Shown here in pieces: positions 47,101-48,935 of a stretch of 64,000 nucleotides of DNA. The stretch comes from Platynereis dumerilii. Taxonomy: Eukaryota; Annelida; Polychaeta; Phyllodocida; Nereididae. Each line of letters starts with the position of its first letter. Within the stretch, counting starts at the first letter, position 1. Made by a program: the position numbers and the translations under genes. Below the pieces are notes generated by a model. That model had not been told where the DNA came from, did no database searches, and saw nothing but the letters and a program-made list of their open reading frames with translations. The stretch covers positions 49,689,289 through 49,753,288 of the forward strand of contig JAPTHN010000004.1 in NCBI GenBank assembly GCA_026936325.1, read 5' to 3'.

Positions 47101-47732
47101 TCTGAAATTCGATCTCTAATTTTTAAATCGTCTTTTGTAATGATGTCTCGATAGCAAGTTTGACCAAGTTTGCAATTTTCTACTTTGGATCAAGAGATAA
47201 TCTGGCACTATACATTCTGGTAAATGCTTTCTCTGGAATGACACTACTATATTAGGTGCACTGCTTTGAATCCCAAATAGGAAGCAGTTGAGGTAGTTTT
47301 AGAGCACTTGACTGCTGTATGTGTGTGAATGTTTCTGGGCTGTTTCTTGTTGTTTTAACTTGATGTTCTTTAAGTTCTCATTCTCTCTCTTCAAGGCCGT
47401 TAAATATAAAGTCCAGTCAATTGGTCTAGTAGTATCTTTTTTTATTAAATAATTTTACTTACATTACTCGAAACACTTGATTTCATGATGAGGTGCTCGC
47501 AGAGCGGCTGGATGTTCTCCGCTTCGGAATTGTTGCGCACGTAACATTGCTTCAGGGTAGACCTCATCTCAGAGGGACAGGGGGCGGATCCTGGAGAGTT
47601 CAGAGCATTAATCCAGTCAAGCACGTTTGTAGATGCAGTTGTGGATGCATTTTGTGCATAGGTATCAGTCATCAAGATTGTAAATATGGTTAAAATTATC
47701 AAAGTCGTCATGTTGCAGGTTTTGTGAGACAT
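4998..47732 (-). CDS. Secreted two-kringle protein, complete seven-exon gene model
   Basis: Exons in transcript order: 47463-47732, 43172-43258, 42431-42517, 32664-32811, 27759-28052, 26421-26538, 4998-5154. Every junction has AG acceptor and GT donor, and phases agree throughout (0,0,0,1,1,2). The lengths sum to 1161 nt, 386 residues plus TAA. Order of parts: signal peptide of about 26 residues, a 64-residue region with three Cys and two sequons, a twice-repeated 29-residue segment, a Cys-containing PAN/apple-like stretch, kringle 1, then kringle 2 ending exactly at the stop codon. Kringles are disulfide-bonded binding modules of extracellular proteins (plasminogen family, HGF, ROR); no protease domain follows, so this is a binding protein, not an enzyme. 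Two things are odd: the duplicated exon, and a kringle split by a 21-kb intron. Known: the kringle fold. Inferred: splicing, secretion and the PAN resemblance. Confidence 0.72.
5155..6975. other. Last intron, AT-rich part
   Basis: Mostly unstructured intron sequence. At 5322-5346 CATACGCATAACTTCTGTCT followed by TTCAG is a lone copy of the terminal repeat of the MITE at 54454-55142. At about 6175-6220 (inverted) there is a piece with GTAAATCCGTCCA motifs shared with 25650-25935. A C-rich run occurs at 6455-6487. Confidence 0.5.
6884..6897 (+). promoter_or_regulatory. CTCF-like motif (tentative)
   Basis: CCGCTAGAGGGCAG agrees at 13 of 14 positions with the bilaterian CTCF core CCASYAGRKGGCRS; only the third base differs. 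It lies in the last intron, just before the tandem arrays. One motif match in 64 kb may be chance, and similar sequence also occurs inside some SINEs. Confidence 0.25.
6976..7131 (+). repeat. 13-bp tandem repeat, ~12 units
   Basis: The unit GGCAGTCAATGAT repeats about twelve times almost without variation, which implies recent expansion. It is followed directly by a GATA microsatellite. Confidence 0.95.
7131..7446. repeat. GATA/CATA microsatellites alternating with an ACCATTTAATATC module
   Basis: GATA runs occur at 7132-7152 and a longer mixed GATA/CATA/CACA tract at about 7247-7390. Between and after them the segment AAGGGGGCGACCATTTAATA followed by TCTACTAAG is repeated about five times with small changes (7153, 7186, 7217, 7391, 7424). 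The same module reappears on the far side of the 22-bp minisatellite near 9790 and 9878, so it brackets the array. Confidence 0.85.
7446..9782. repeat. 22-bp GC-rich minisatellite, ~105 units
   Basis: The core is GACTTACCCCCGCGGACAT within a 22-bp period (preceded by GGG). Most units take one of two states, CCCCCGCGG or CCCCCTCGG, in irregular order; rarer variants are CCCAGCGG, CCCCGTGG and one- or two-base length changes. Because 22 is not a multiple of three and the unit has no stop in any plus-strand frame, all three frames stay open for hundreds of codons, giving false 175-440-residue ORFs of MGTYPRGHGDLPPRT type. The array is CpG-rich and carries many SacII-type CCGCGG sites, in sharp contrast to its AT-rich surroundings. 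It lies in the 21-kb last intron of the kringle gene. Confidence 0.97.
9786..9915. repeat. Right-hand copies of the ACCATTTAATATC module
   Basis: Two more copies (around 9790-9808, diverged, and 9878-9910) of the module left of the minisatellite, split by about 70 bases of AT-rich sequence. They mark the right border of the 22-bp array and the left border of the next one. Confidence 0.75.
9925..10790. repeat. Degenerate GC-rich minisatellite, ~45 units of 16-20 bp
   Basis: Units resemble GGGCCCCCTCAAATG with variable numbers of G and C and frequent single changes (AAATTGG, ACATGG, GAATAGG). Period and register drift, so this array is older or less homogenised than the 22-bp array beside it. 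Short ORFs here (65-103 residues) are by-products of the repeat. Confidence 0.9.
10812..10955 (+). repeat. TCTA/TCTG microsatellite
   Basis: An impure (CTAT)n/(CTGT)n tract reading TCTATCTATCTATCTATC and then drifting to TCTGTCTATG and TATATCTG motifs. It closes the block of tandem repeats started at 6976. Confidence 0.85.
10960..12180. other. Intron DNA, weak features only
   Basis: No gene is recognised. A slightly GC-richer stretch at 11700-12010 contains a 74-codon open frame (11680-11904) and GTCACATGACC (11947-11957), an E-box-type palindrome. It could be a promoter or first exon for the plus-strand spliced transcript proposed further right, but nothing proves this. Confidence 0.35.
13031..13839. 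mobile_element. Non-autonomous TIR element inserted in the satellite
   Basis: The ends carry inverted repeats of about 38 bases: AAAACGGCGATAAACCAGAA near 13043 and its inverse near 13831, extending to CGTATATTTAC. A direct repeat GTCAAAT flanks the element (13024-13030 and 13840-13846), and removing one copy restores the satellite unit. No transposase frame is present. A second copy of the AACGGCGATGA motif lies at about 13095-13125. It hosts a smaller hAT-type MITE at 13366-13675. Confidence 0.8.
13366..13675. mobile_element. hAT-type MITE, 310 bp, with 8-bp target duplication
   Basis: Ends are TAGTGCTGGACATCG and, inverted, TAGAGCTGGGCCGATTAA. The flanks are an exact 8-bp duplication AAATGTAT (13358-13365 and 13676-13683). 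The interior is rich in ATCGTGAT/CGATAA motifs with internal symmetry. It sits inside the 13031-13839 element, which sits inside the satellite. Confidence 0.88.
14331..15322. mobile_element. TIR element CAGTCAGGGAAATTA, second insertion in the satellite
   Basis: It begins CAGTCAGGGAAATTATC at 14331 and ends GGTAATTTCCCTGACTG at 15322, an inverted repeat of about 16 bases. A subterminal GGAAATTGTCATCAGCTG (14617) echoes the left end. ATGAG directly before and after fits a short target duplication of 5 bp. The 992-bp length without a transposase marks it as non-autonomous, and it contains the next element. Confidence 0.78.
14770..15248. mobile_element. hAT-type MITE, 479 bp, exact 8-bp target duplication
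   Basis: Ends are TAGGGCTGCACGATAT and its inverse ATATCGTGCAGCCCTA, flanked by CTCAATCA at 14762-14769 and 15249-15256. Subterminal parts are full of ATCGATATCG motifs. It resembles the other CGATA-rich hAT MITEs at 13366 and 41821 in design. It is the innermost layer of satellite > TIR element > MITE. Confidence 0.93.
15928..16004 (+). ncRNA. Possible internal exon of a plus-strand transcript
   Basis: A pyrimidine-rich acceptor (ATCTTTCTTTTTTAG) ends at 15927 and a donor AAG|GTAAAT begins at 16005, giving a 77-nt exon. One frame is open across it. Joined with 17663-17793 that frame stops 32 codons later, so coding potential is small. It lies on the strand opposite to the kringle gene, inside its last intron. 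Splice-site appearance is the only evidence. Confidence 0.3.
16010..16955. other. Intron DNA, nothing recognised
   Basis: AT-rich, with two open frames of 66-70 codons lacking domain resemblance. No repeat structure is seen. Confidence 0.4.
16960..17205. repeat. A/T low-complexity tract
   Basis: Alternating A-runs and T-runs (GAAAAAAA, AATTTTTTTT) with interspersed GGAAAA and GAAATTG. It is simple sequence without a fixed period. Confidence 0.85.
17663..17793 (+). ncRNA. Possible exon of a plus-strand transcript
   Basis: A strong acceptor (TTTTCTTTTTCTTACAG) ends at 17662 and an ideal donor AGT|GTAAGTA starts at 17794. The 131-nt exon has one frame with several Cys and Trp codons (WFVVKALKHRC at its start) that ends in TGA, and another ending in TAA. 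A following exon starting at 19007 would then be mostly 3' UTR. The opposite strand also has a 76-codon frame (17623-17853). It could be a noncoding spliced transcript antisense to the kringle gene. Confidence 0.35.
17990..18512. mobile_element. Probable hAT-like MITE (AGTGGTG ends)
   Basis: The left end CAGTGGTGGGCATTAACTCA and the right end (GTTAATTTTTTACTTGCGCACCACTT) are imperfect inverses starting with AGTGGTG. The interior is a degenerate series of GTTAATAAC/AAGTTAAC motifs. No clean 8-bp duplication is visible, so the borders are approximate. Confidence 0.5.
19007..20590 (+). repeat. Copy 1 of a ~1.6-kb splice-acceptor-headed repeat
   Basis: It starts directly after a good acceptor (GTTTTCTTTTCCAG) with TCCTTCAGATAACACAGATC, then runs through blocks such as ATCTGGTTTTAAGTT, TTTGATTTGGATGAATAT, several CATGTGAATTTCAT cores, and ends near CACCTATGCTGCGGCATTAT. 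The same blocks occur in the same order in copy 2 (21635-23285) and inverted in copy 3 (39893 to about 38690). The opening codons read ITQIK in copies 1 and 3 and ITQI in copy 2, as if the unit began as the last exon plus 3' UTR of a gene. A frame at 19682-19930 starts with MFHWRRFSC-like residues after its first Met, and copy 3 has FHWRRSSC at the same place; this is shared ancestry, and I do not claim a protein. Confidence 0.7.
20603..20636 (+). repeat. SINE-like 3' tail, second copy
   Basis: CTGATGAGTGGTAAAACTCA followed by ACTCACTC matches the tail at 421-470. It follows copy 1 of the large repeat directly. Confidence 0.4.
20735..21053. mobile_element. MITE remnant with ACTCCGACT-type ends
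   Basis: Left part contains GACTCCTCAGG and CTCCGACTCTCGACTCC; right part reads CGACTCCGACTTCAAAGCCC and ends CTGCA at 21051. The right end inverted is CAGGGCTTTGAAGTCGGAGT, a hAT-like terminus. The left terminus is not clear. It separates the two direct copies of the 1.6-kb repeat. Confidence 0.5.
21055..21630. other. Intron DNA between the two repeat copies
   Basis: No gene recognised. A 111-codon minus-strand frame (20936-21271) overlaps the MITE and has no domain resemblance. By position the later part (21300-21630) is the intron-like stretch ahead of the acceptor of copy 2. Confidence 0.35.
21635..23285 (+). repeat. Copy 2 of the splice-acceptor-headed repeat, with SINE insertion
   Basis: It begins after TTTTTTTCCAG with TCGTGAAGATCACACAGATC and repeats the block order of copy 1: AATCTGGTTTTCAGTTG, TTTGATTTGGATGAGGACAT, GAAAATGTTTGGCAACAATA, CATGTGAATTTCATTGAAG, GCCTTGGCATTC, CCACCTATGCTGCGGCATTA. 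A SINE (22025-22284) with a TATC tail interrupts it. By eye it is roughly 70-75% identical to copy 1, so the duplication is old. The two copies lie head to tail 2.6 kb apart. Confidence 0.7.
22025..22312 (+). mobile_element. tRNA-related SINE with TATC microsatellite tail
   Basis: A B-box-like GGTTCGACTCCC occurs near 22040, then a conserved body (CTGGATGTCGTTCGGATGAG, ACGTTAAATTGGCGGCCC, AAAAGATCCCTCACATGGGG, CCCAGAACTGGGCTTAGAGG) and finally (TATC)n at 22287-22309. A diverged relative is at 30880-31400. The insertion splits repeat copy 2. Confidence 0.75.
23600..24920 (+). repeat. Irregular array carrying a conserved CATGTGAATTTCATTGAA core
   Basis: The core GGCATGTGAATTTCATTGAA, with one to four changes, appears near 23622, 23773, 23900, 24022, 24228, 24330, 24634 and 24887, mostly about 100-150 bases apart. 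It is usually preceded by AATGTCAAACA and ATTTGG. Two adjacent units (23830-24060) share longer flanks (GACAAGCAGAATCT, CAAATATAATTTTTCCT). Earlier cores lie in copies 1 and 2 at 19350, 19637, 20309, 21964 and 22511. Flanks have decayed much more than the core, an unusual pattern for a neutral tandem repeat. Confidence 0.7.
24930..26410. other. Intron DNA with a GGACGGATTTA repeat element
   Basis: At 25650-25935 GTGGACGGATTTACC, CTGGACGGATTTAGC and CTGGACGGATTTAAA follow each other, and the stretch closes with GGACAGATTTACTATCCTTG and ACTCTGC. A piece near 6175-6220 carries the same closing sequence inverted, so this is a dispersed element. The rest shows nothing recognisable. Confidence 0.45.
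26421..26538 (-). CDS. Kringle gene, exon 6: first half of kringle 2
   Basis: The acceptor CTTGTTTTTCAG ends at 26539 and the donor GTGAGT starts at 26420 on the minus strand. The 118-nt exon enters in phase 1 (G from exon 5 + CT = Ala) and leaves in phase 2. It encodes a short linker, then RPCKSTSHGIDYNGN and MTNGTLCVSWHYYAAY: the first two kringle cysteines, the conserved G-x-x-Y-x-G and the C-x-x-W. NMT and NGT are sequons. Reading through the donor hits a stop at once, which supports splicing here. Confidence 0.78.
26925..27215. mobile_element. Second copy of the 1955-2313 MITE family
   Basis: It shares with 1955-2313 the blocks GGCTATTTGATTAG, GATCAAGAGA, CATAATCCTTTAATTTG and the TCATCAGCA...TTTTCACACTG right part. 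Ends are decayed (TTTCACTGTG left, CATTTTCACACTGAAACG right), so the limits are approximate. It lies in the intron between exons 5 and 6. Confidence 0.6.
27759..28052 (-). CDS. Kringle gene, exon 5: complete kringle 1
   Basis: The acceptor GTGTTTTTCAG ends at 28053 and the donor G|GTAAAG starts at 27758; both boundaries are phase 1, the usual arrangement for a shuffled kringle exon. The 98 codons hold all six kringle cysteines in order: NCHYT, VTCQRW, NKCRNY, PWCYT, ELCNP, PICG. Family landmarks EYFGTLDKTASG, GLPHM and PWCYT are present. The segment between Cys 2 and Cys 3 is longer than usual, and the aspartate pair of lysine-binding plasminogen kringles is not obvious, so lysine binding should not be assumed. 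Confidence 0.93.
28201..28918. mobile_element. TIR element with internal GC-rich minisatellites
   Basis: The left end GCCCCAGTCTAACGGCACGT with TACGGAGCACTTT and the inverted right end GCCCAGTTCTCACGGCACGT with TACGGAGAACTTT give terminal repeats of about 33 bases. Inside, CTGCCCCTGAGGGGACCTCT-like units repeat three to four times (28508-28570), and a 20-24-base unit with CATCCCGCCGACG-TCTTTTGA repeats four to five times (28597-28700). No transposase is seen; the 65-80-codon frames in the repeats are not genes. It lies in the intron between exons 4 and 5. Confidence 0.75.
28925..30870. other. Intron DNA, nothing recognised
   Basis: AT-rich sequence with several frames of 60-93 codons lacking any domain resemblance. 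No clear repeats beyond short A/T tracts. Confidence 0.4.
30880..31400 (+). mobile_element. Diverged SINE copy split by a hAT MITE
   Basis: ATTCATGAGCAAAATCCAAG, GTGTCATTTGGATCAGTCAT, GCACCTTGTATGAAG and GAAGACCCCTGATCTGGGGT correspond to the body of the SINE at 22025-22284. The copy is interrupted by the 261-bp MITE at 31073-31333. The head with pol III boxes is not recognisable. Confidence 0.55.
31073..31333. mobile_element. hAT-type MITE, 261 bp, exact 8-bp target duplication
   Basis: Ends CAGTGATGGAAATGG and CCATTTCCATCACTG are exact inverses, and CCTCTTAT flanks both sides (31065-31072 and 31334-31341). The inside has G-rich and GAGCTCCC/GGGAGCT stretches. A clean insertion into an older SINE. 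Confidence 0.92.
31400..31500. repeat. Left part of a ~41-bp tandem array
   Basis: ATTTCAGTAAAGTCATGAAC and ACGAATGCTCTCTGCAC are units of the array that continues at 32226-32590. The MITE and LINE tail at 31503-32226 separate the two parts. Confidence 0.6.
31503..31672. mobile_element. Hairpin MITE, near-perfect ~75-bp arms
   Basis: The left arm starting GACAAAATTGGTTTTTTAGA and the right arm ending with its inverse form an almost uninterrupted palindrome with arms of about 75 bases. A half copy (left arm only) lies at 33123-33186 and a short end near 46583-46620, so it is a dispersed family. The open frame beginning at 31570 reads through the right arm and is not a separate gene. Confidence 0.85.
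31673..32226 (+). mobile_element. 5'-truncated non-LTR retrotransposon (LINE) tail
   Basis: The frame ending at 31921-31923 encodes DEFHYILVFPHYNINRALLI, then KKYYTRLNAIKF and ELRNLVKFINILN, the typical C-terminus after the reverse transcriptase domain of many invertebrate LINEs (D/E-F-H-x-L-x-x-C-P-x-Y type; here the Cys is Phe). About 300 bases of AT-rich 3' UTR follow, with AATAAA at 32206-32211. All upstream LINE parts are absent, as expected for 5' truncation. It inserted next to the hairpin MITE inside the 41-bp array. Confidence 0.65.
32226..32592 (+). repeat. ~41-bp tandem array, ~8 units
   Basis: AAGAATGCTCTCTGTTTATC-like units start near 32249, 32290, 32330, 32371, 32412, 32453, 32494 and 32538, each with AAGTGCATTTCAGTAAAAT in its second half. 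Units differ by about 10-20%. The array ends about 70 bases before exon 4's donor. Confidence 0.85.
32664..32811 (-). CDS. Kringle gene, exon 4: short PAN/apple-like Cys segment
   Basis: The acceptor TTCATTTCAG ends at 32812 and the ideal donor GTAAGT starts at 32663. Only one frame is open through all 148 nt: phase 0 in, phase 1 out, matching exon 3 and exon 5. It encodes VCASLSRTCKAPAVIVFNRA, then TTYQISCQMYDASVLAS. The spacing C-x6-C with a C-Q-M-Y ending recalls the second half of a PAN/apple domain, where aromatic strands separate such cysteines; the resemblance is weak. A Cys near the end of the preceding 87-nt exon could be the partner of one here. Confidence 0.7.
33123..33186 (+). mobile_element. 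Half copy of the hairpin MITE
   Basis: GACAAAATTGGTTTTTTAGA through TTTCAATGCAAAA repeats the left arm of the element at 31503-31672 with one or two changes; the second arm is missing. Confidence 0.75.
33240..33360. repeat. T-rich GGAATTTTTT low-complexity tract
   Basis: Irregular repetition of GGAATTTTTT and GGCATTTTTTTT units with long T-runs. The frames on both strands here are artefacts of composition. Confidence 0.8.
33585..33642 (+). repeat. Dispersed repeat GGCACCTGAGATG, copy 1
   Basis: TAGGCACCTGAGATG then TGAAATACAACTG, CAGAATTGTCGGTAGAAA. The same order recurs at 46408-46458 with few changes. GC-rich sequence with GCGCGGCGCA and CGCATGCGCA palindromes follows to 33750. It lies just ahead of the retroelement. 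Confidence 0.6.
33867..34571 (+). CDS. SGNH/GDSL-type hydrolase ORF of the retroelement
   Basis: A 233-residue open frame that looks whole. The SGNH blocks are clear: VILGDSFVSRL (nucleophile Ser at about 22), EIGGNDVDSL (Gly/Asn oxyanion block at about 101-104) and SADGVHANTPAGAAKY (catalytic Asp/His at about 199-202). No signal peptide precedes it, so it would act inside the cell. Esterase-like ORFs of this fold occur in some retroelements, notably CR1-type LINEs and some YR retrotransposons; their substrate is unknown. Higher GC content than the surrounding intron agrees with its being part of the element and not host DNA. A host gene fragment is less likely. Confidence 0.75.
34575..35585 (+). 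other. Spacer inside the retroelement
   Basis: It holds the motif CAGCGGAATGCTGCAG at 34609 with a weaker copy (GGCGGAATGCCGCA) near 34656, also found at 36882 and 36946, and a G-run/C-run pair (34846-34899) that can fold back. The rest is purine-rich on the plus strand (35040-35470) without recognisable coding. Confidence 0.45.
35587..35778 (+). repeat. ~45-bp tandem repeat with GGCCACCACTATTTTGTGGC
   Basis: Five units each contain CCGGCCACCACTATTTTGTG followed by a GCC-ATTACTGTTTC-like spacer. Every unit can form a small hairpin, GGCCAC pairing with GTGGCC around ACTATTTT. The array lies directly ahead of the gag-like region and may belong to the element's internal repeats. Confidence 0.8.
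35811..36789 (+). other. Gag-like region of the retroelement
   Basis: Open stretches encode a basic, Arg/Pro-rich N-terminal part (MPKHLKRQRRPPAKYTPSR), a coiled-coil-prone segment (RLERRLNELENSLASP), a helical part, and a Cys/His cluster (GQRCELPSCQYSHKCKHCGA) followed by a Lys/Arg-rich end. This is the make-up of the first ORF of Ngaro/DIRS-like elements. The region overlaps the start of the RT ORF, as is usual in the family. As a fossil it is described by region only. Confidence 0.6.
36548..38377 (+). CDS. Reverse transcriptase-RNase H ORF of the retroelement
   Basis: An open frame of 609 codons. The RT palm motifs are FMAKAGIEAAYRIVPI (A region), LPMGMAESCSLFEK (B region), VVKVLDDFLILAP (the catalytic DD, with LDD as in DIRS/Ngaro RTs) and VFLGVLLDTVKM. 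RNase H follows with NLYSDASDLGYAG, AVRELYPIVAV and FHCDNQAIVASINK, carrying the three acidic residues. No integrase or protease domain is present, in keeping with a YR-type element. The N-terminal 100 or so residues overlap the gag-like region and are probably not part of the enzyme. Confidence 0.85.
   Translation: MPNNIISGPKDRYQQGYRLAPASDLTHPANDANFLPASTPISASIVEPVTHSTCATSKRAHNRAGRLRSVTRKEMRKPLSKDMESHGEELLGIGGMPCLGNRTELPNDTFSVSGMLQSNAIIQNSLDGTRSVPVSGMLQGRLAEEMHKVVTPVRTTLLRKLLDGFDGSGALIDGFTNGFKFHFQGIECEVKSKNSMEANIHPEAVDAKLKKEIDLGRIAGPFDHPPFPNFKCSPLSLREKSEPGTYRLLHNLSYPYDTTSVNGGINQEHKTVKYASVQTAIKHINKLGQGCFMAKAGIEAAYRIVPIAPEQYHLLGFKWRGKFYYDKFLPMGMAESCSLFEKISDSIVHIMRKFGINNVVKVLDDFLILAPTKGECDLALNKFKFLCQSVGIPLVKAKTSERSEQQLVFLGVLLDTVKMVAKLPADKLARYSRDAKAFLNQSTTSLKLLQSLIGKLQFATSVVPIGKPFLRRLIDATKGLSGSSTIEINKGMLADIKMWQAFLEGYNGVSVITRNPPCENSSINLYSDASDLGYAGTFGSSWIQGKKNVKWQSLNIAVRELYPIVAVIGMFGHLCKNQSIIFHCDNQAIVASINKHSAKNPTIMILFDR
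38690..39893 (-). repeat. Copy 3 (inverted) of the splice-acceptor-headed repeat
   Basis: On the minus strand an acceptor CTTTTCCAG is followed by CCTTTGAGATCACTCAGATC and AAGCCATTGTCC, matching the starts of copies 1 and 2. One frame from this acceptor is open for 47 codons (ITQIKPLSLAKKK...) to a TGA. Further blocks in matching order are the ACATGCTATTG, ATGCCAAATGATCG, FHWRRSSC-coding and AGCTTTGATGGGAGTC stretches. Here it lies on the same strand as the kringle gene, between exons 3 and 4, so it could in principle be an alternative last exon. From exon 3 (phase 0) it would add only about eleven residues. Confidence 0.65.
39498..39616. mobile_element. 119-bp Harbinger-like MITE with TAA target duplication
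   Basis: Ends GGCCACATATAATTGAT and ATCAATTATGTGTGGCC are inverses; TAA flanks it at 39495-39497 and 39617-39619. Comparison with repeat copy 1 shows the uninterrupted target (TTGCTAAACATTTTC), which confirms insertion and a 3-bp duplication. A diverged relative seems present at about 41458-41625 (TTTAGCTTGTCGGATC...GAAGCTAACAATCAATTG). Confidence 0.78.
39900..40725. other. Intron DNA, nothing firm
   Basis: A possible exon-like stretch on the minus strand (about 40066-39985, after GATTCAG) has an open frame but a poor donor. Short repeats of TTCCCTGAC occur at 40110-40385. No gene is supported. Confidence 0.3.
40728..40889 (+). CDS. Small open frame, 53 residues, unidentified
   Basis: ATG at 40728 follows an acceptor-like CCTTCAG. 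The frame starts MNKPNLTGDVKRDASTEMRI and ends DPFNVFESDEDS before TAG; AATAAA occurs 72 bases later (40961-40966). The acidic tail and balanced composition look more protein-like than random AT-rich DNA, and the nearby poly(A) signal fits a last exon. No family is recognised and no further exon was found on this strand, so it may equally be a retrocopy fragment or chance. Confidence 0.25.
   Translation: MNKPNLTGDVKRDASTEMRIIPEGNSYQTLISIISSVYQGMDPFNVFESDEDS
40975..41815. other. Intron DNA, no clear gene
   Basis: Overlapping frames of 80-98 codons on both strands lack recognisable domains. A possible second Harbinger-like MITE remnant lies near 41458-41625. Confidence 0.35.
41821..42184. mobile_element. 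hAT-type MITE, 364 bp, exact 8-bp target duplication
   Basis: Ends TAGGGGTGGACATCG and (inverted) TAGGGATTGACATC; flanks ACTACAAT at 41813-41820 and 42185-42192. Subterminal GATACGATATG and CGATACCATATTG motifs link it to the CGATA-rich MITEs at 13366 and 14770. Confidence 0.9.
42431..42517 (-). CDS. Kringle gene, exon 3 (87 nt, duplicated exon b)
   Basis: The acceptor AGTGTTTCAG ends at 42518 and the donor AAG|GTAAAA begins at 42430. Phase is 0 at both ends, so the exon can be included or skipped without frame change. It encodes VDSINNFTGSLDMLPSSIDS and then PLCLEDQYK, with one Cys and one NFT sequon. It differs from exon 2 at about 9 of 29 residues, while SINN, GSL, SSID and LEDQYK are unchanged. 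Its neighbour being so alike suggests a choice between the two. Confidence 0.72.
43172..43258 (-). CDS. Kringle gene, exon 2 (87 nt, duplicated exon a)
   Basis: The acceptor TTCACTGTTTTAG ends at 43259 and the donor AAG|GTAACA begins at 43171; phases are 0 and 0. It encodes VDSINNINGSLNMLSSSIDC and then PWHLEDQYK, with the single Cys one position off from exon 3 and an NGS sequon in place of NFT. The frame and both splice sites are intact, so the exon looks usable and not a decayed duplicate. Confidence 0.7.
43765..44035. other. Intron 1, nothing recognised
   Basis: Short AT-rich stretch between the duplicated exon block and the SINE fragment. No gene or repeat supported. Confidence 0.35.
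44040..44180 (+). mobile_element. SINE 3' fragment with ATT tail
   Basis: GGCGT-CTTTCACCACATGCAG occurs twice in tandem, followed by AGTTTACTGGAATTAGCGCT, ACATAAACGCCC and (ATT)n. The GCGCTA-ATAAA-GCCC ending with an ATT microsatellite is a common SINE tail; the head is not recognisable. Confidence 0.5.
44185..45990. other. Intron 1, nothing firm
   Basis: At 45285-45395 AAAACGGC/AAAACGCC-type motifs repeat (four times), like the ends of the 13031 element. At 45745-45790 CTACGACTTGG repeats three times. No gene is seen. Confidence 0.4.
46030..46330. promoter_or_regulatory. CpG-richer block with hairpin and CRE-like site
   Basis: A stem GCGCCGATT/AATCGGCGC spans 46031-46072. A perfect CRE palindrome TGACGTCA lies at 46309-46316, and CGCTCGCTCG follows. 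The block is clearly richer in CpG than its surroundings and precedes repeat copy 46408-46458. It might be an internal promoter or the end of a mobile element; nothing decides between these. Confidence 0.3.
46408..46458 (+). repeat. Dispersed repeat GGCACCTGAGATG, copy 2
   Basis: TAGGCACCTGAGATGGCTGA then AATACAACCGGGCAGAATTG and TCAGTAGAAA match 33585-33642. In both copies TTTCTTG lies a little upstream and CpG-rich DNA is nearby, though on different sides. Confidence 0.6.
46465..47455. other. Intron 1, near exon 1; nothing recognised
   Basis: A hairpin-MITE end lies at about 46583-46620 (ACCAACATGG, ACCAATTTTGTC). Otherwise unstructured AT-rich intron. Confidence 0.4.
47463..47732 (-). CDS. 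Kringle gene, exon 1: signal peptide and N-terminal Cys region
   Basis: ATG at 47732-47730, 90 codons, donor AAT|GTAAGT at 47462. Hydrophobic core LIILTIFTILM, likely cleavage TYA-QN at about residue 26, then an Asn/Thr/Ser-rich stretch (NAST) and LDWINALNSPGSAPCPSEMR, CYVRNNSE and LCEHLIMK with three Cys. A Met at residue 8 is an alternative start. Close similarity to the exon at 775-1032, with few nucleotide changes, shows recent tandem duplication or gene conversion. Confidence 0.85.
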
Positions 47733-47791
47733 TGTGCAGTATTATGATTGAAATGCAGTTGAGGTAAAGTTGAAATAATATTTGAGCATTC

Positions 47792-47799
47792 ACTTATAT
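47792..47799 (-). promoter_or_regulatory. TATA-like element of the kringle gene
   Basis: The gene strand reads CATATAAG about 60 bases before the start codon, a distance fitting a short 5' UTR. It is a single weak match in AT-rich DNA. Confidence 0.3.
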
Positions 47800-47809
47800 G
47801 AGCTAGTGA

Positions 47810-48935
47810 GCTCAGTGACCAATGCTTTCTTCAACAAGTTTAGATTAATATCAAATTACCAAGATATTTAAATAGGTAATGTGAGCAATGATAGCTCAGT
47901 TCGGTTATTTTAATGGTCACTACAGTCCTGTTTTAAATGAATGGTTAAGATAAAAAATAATGGTCATAAAATCCAAGTTGCTGATAATGAGGACTTGAAA
48001 ATTGACTGGAAAGTAAAGTATGTCGTCAAGTAGTGAGTCGTTTGAAACACCCGATTTGATTCATTAACGTTCTTCAAAAATAACTTGATAATTTAAGTAT
48101 GATAAAGCTGCATTGAAAATTGAAAATTTAGTCCAATAGTTGTCCTTCCTCACTCATTGGTGGAGTCCCTTTCTGTTACTGGGAGTTGTATTGACAGAGT
48201 GTTGACAGTTCAACTGCTCAAAATGTTTATTAATAATAAATTAACTGGCGTTTGAGCTCGCAGTGTTGACTTTTGATTTGGTGATTTGTTGTAACTTTTT
48301 CTCGCTTTCGGTAGCAAATATGTTCTCATTGTTTGTCTCTGTCCGTTTATGTCTGTATTTGCCTGAGGCTATGGCTGTCTGTCTGCAATGCACAGCTGAA
48401 GGTTTATAGAAATTTGTAGAATCAATATTTTTTATGAACGATTTTTATAACTTATCTCTCTGCGAGCTGTCTCGCAGCTATGAAAAAGTTGATGAATTAC
48501 CTTGGCGGAGTGTAAACTAAGTACAAAAACCTTGGGGATAAACTGATATTAAGTATCCGGCATTAGGCGTTTTTCTGAGACAAAAAGATATGAAAAAGTA
48601 AAAAGAAAAAAATCCTCATTGATCTGTCAATCTCAGTTTGATGTATGATTTTTATTGGCCTAATGTTGACATCGACTTGCTCAAATTGTGCCACAGGGGT
48701 ATCAACTGTCCCAATGCGATCAAGAACTTATTCCAACAGATTGATTTTTGTCGTTCTGCTGATATTGACAGTGATTTATTACGTGTAATATTGTGTATAA
48801 CGCCATATTTTTTTTGCAAATGGATCTTTTCCTTCCTCAAGCTACATATTCTCAATAAGGTAGATTACTAAATGTGTAAAAATGTCAGAGATCAATGTTT
48901 AAATCATCTGAAGAAATTCCCATATTTGTATATAT
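47810..48935. other. Upstream region of the kringle gene
   Basis: AT-rich with no recognised repeats. A 77-codon plus-strand frame (48638-48871) overlaps a 67-codon minus-strand one, and neither resembles a known protein. Confidence 0.4.
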
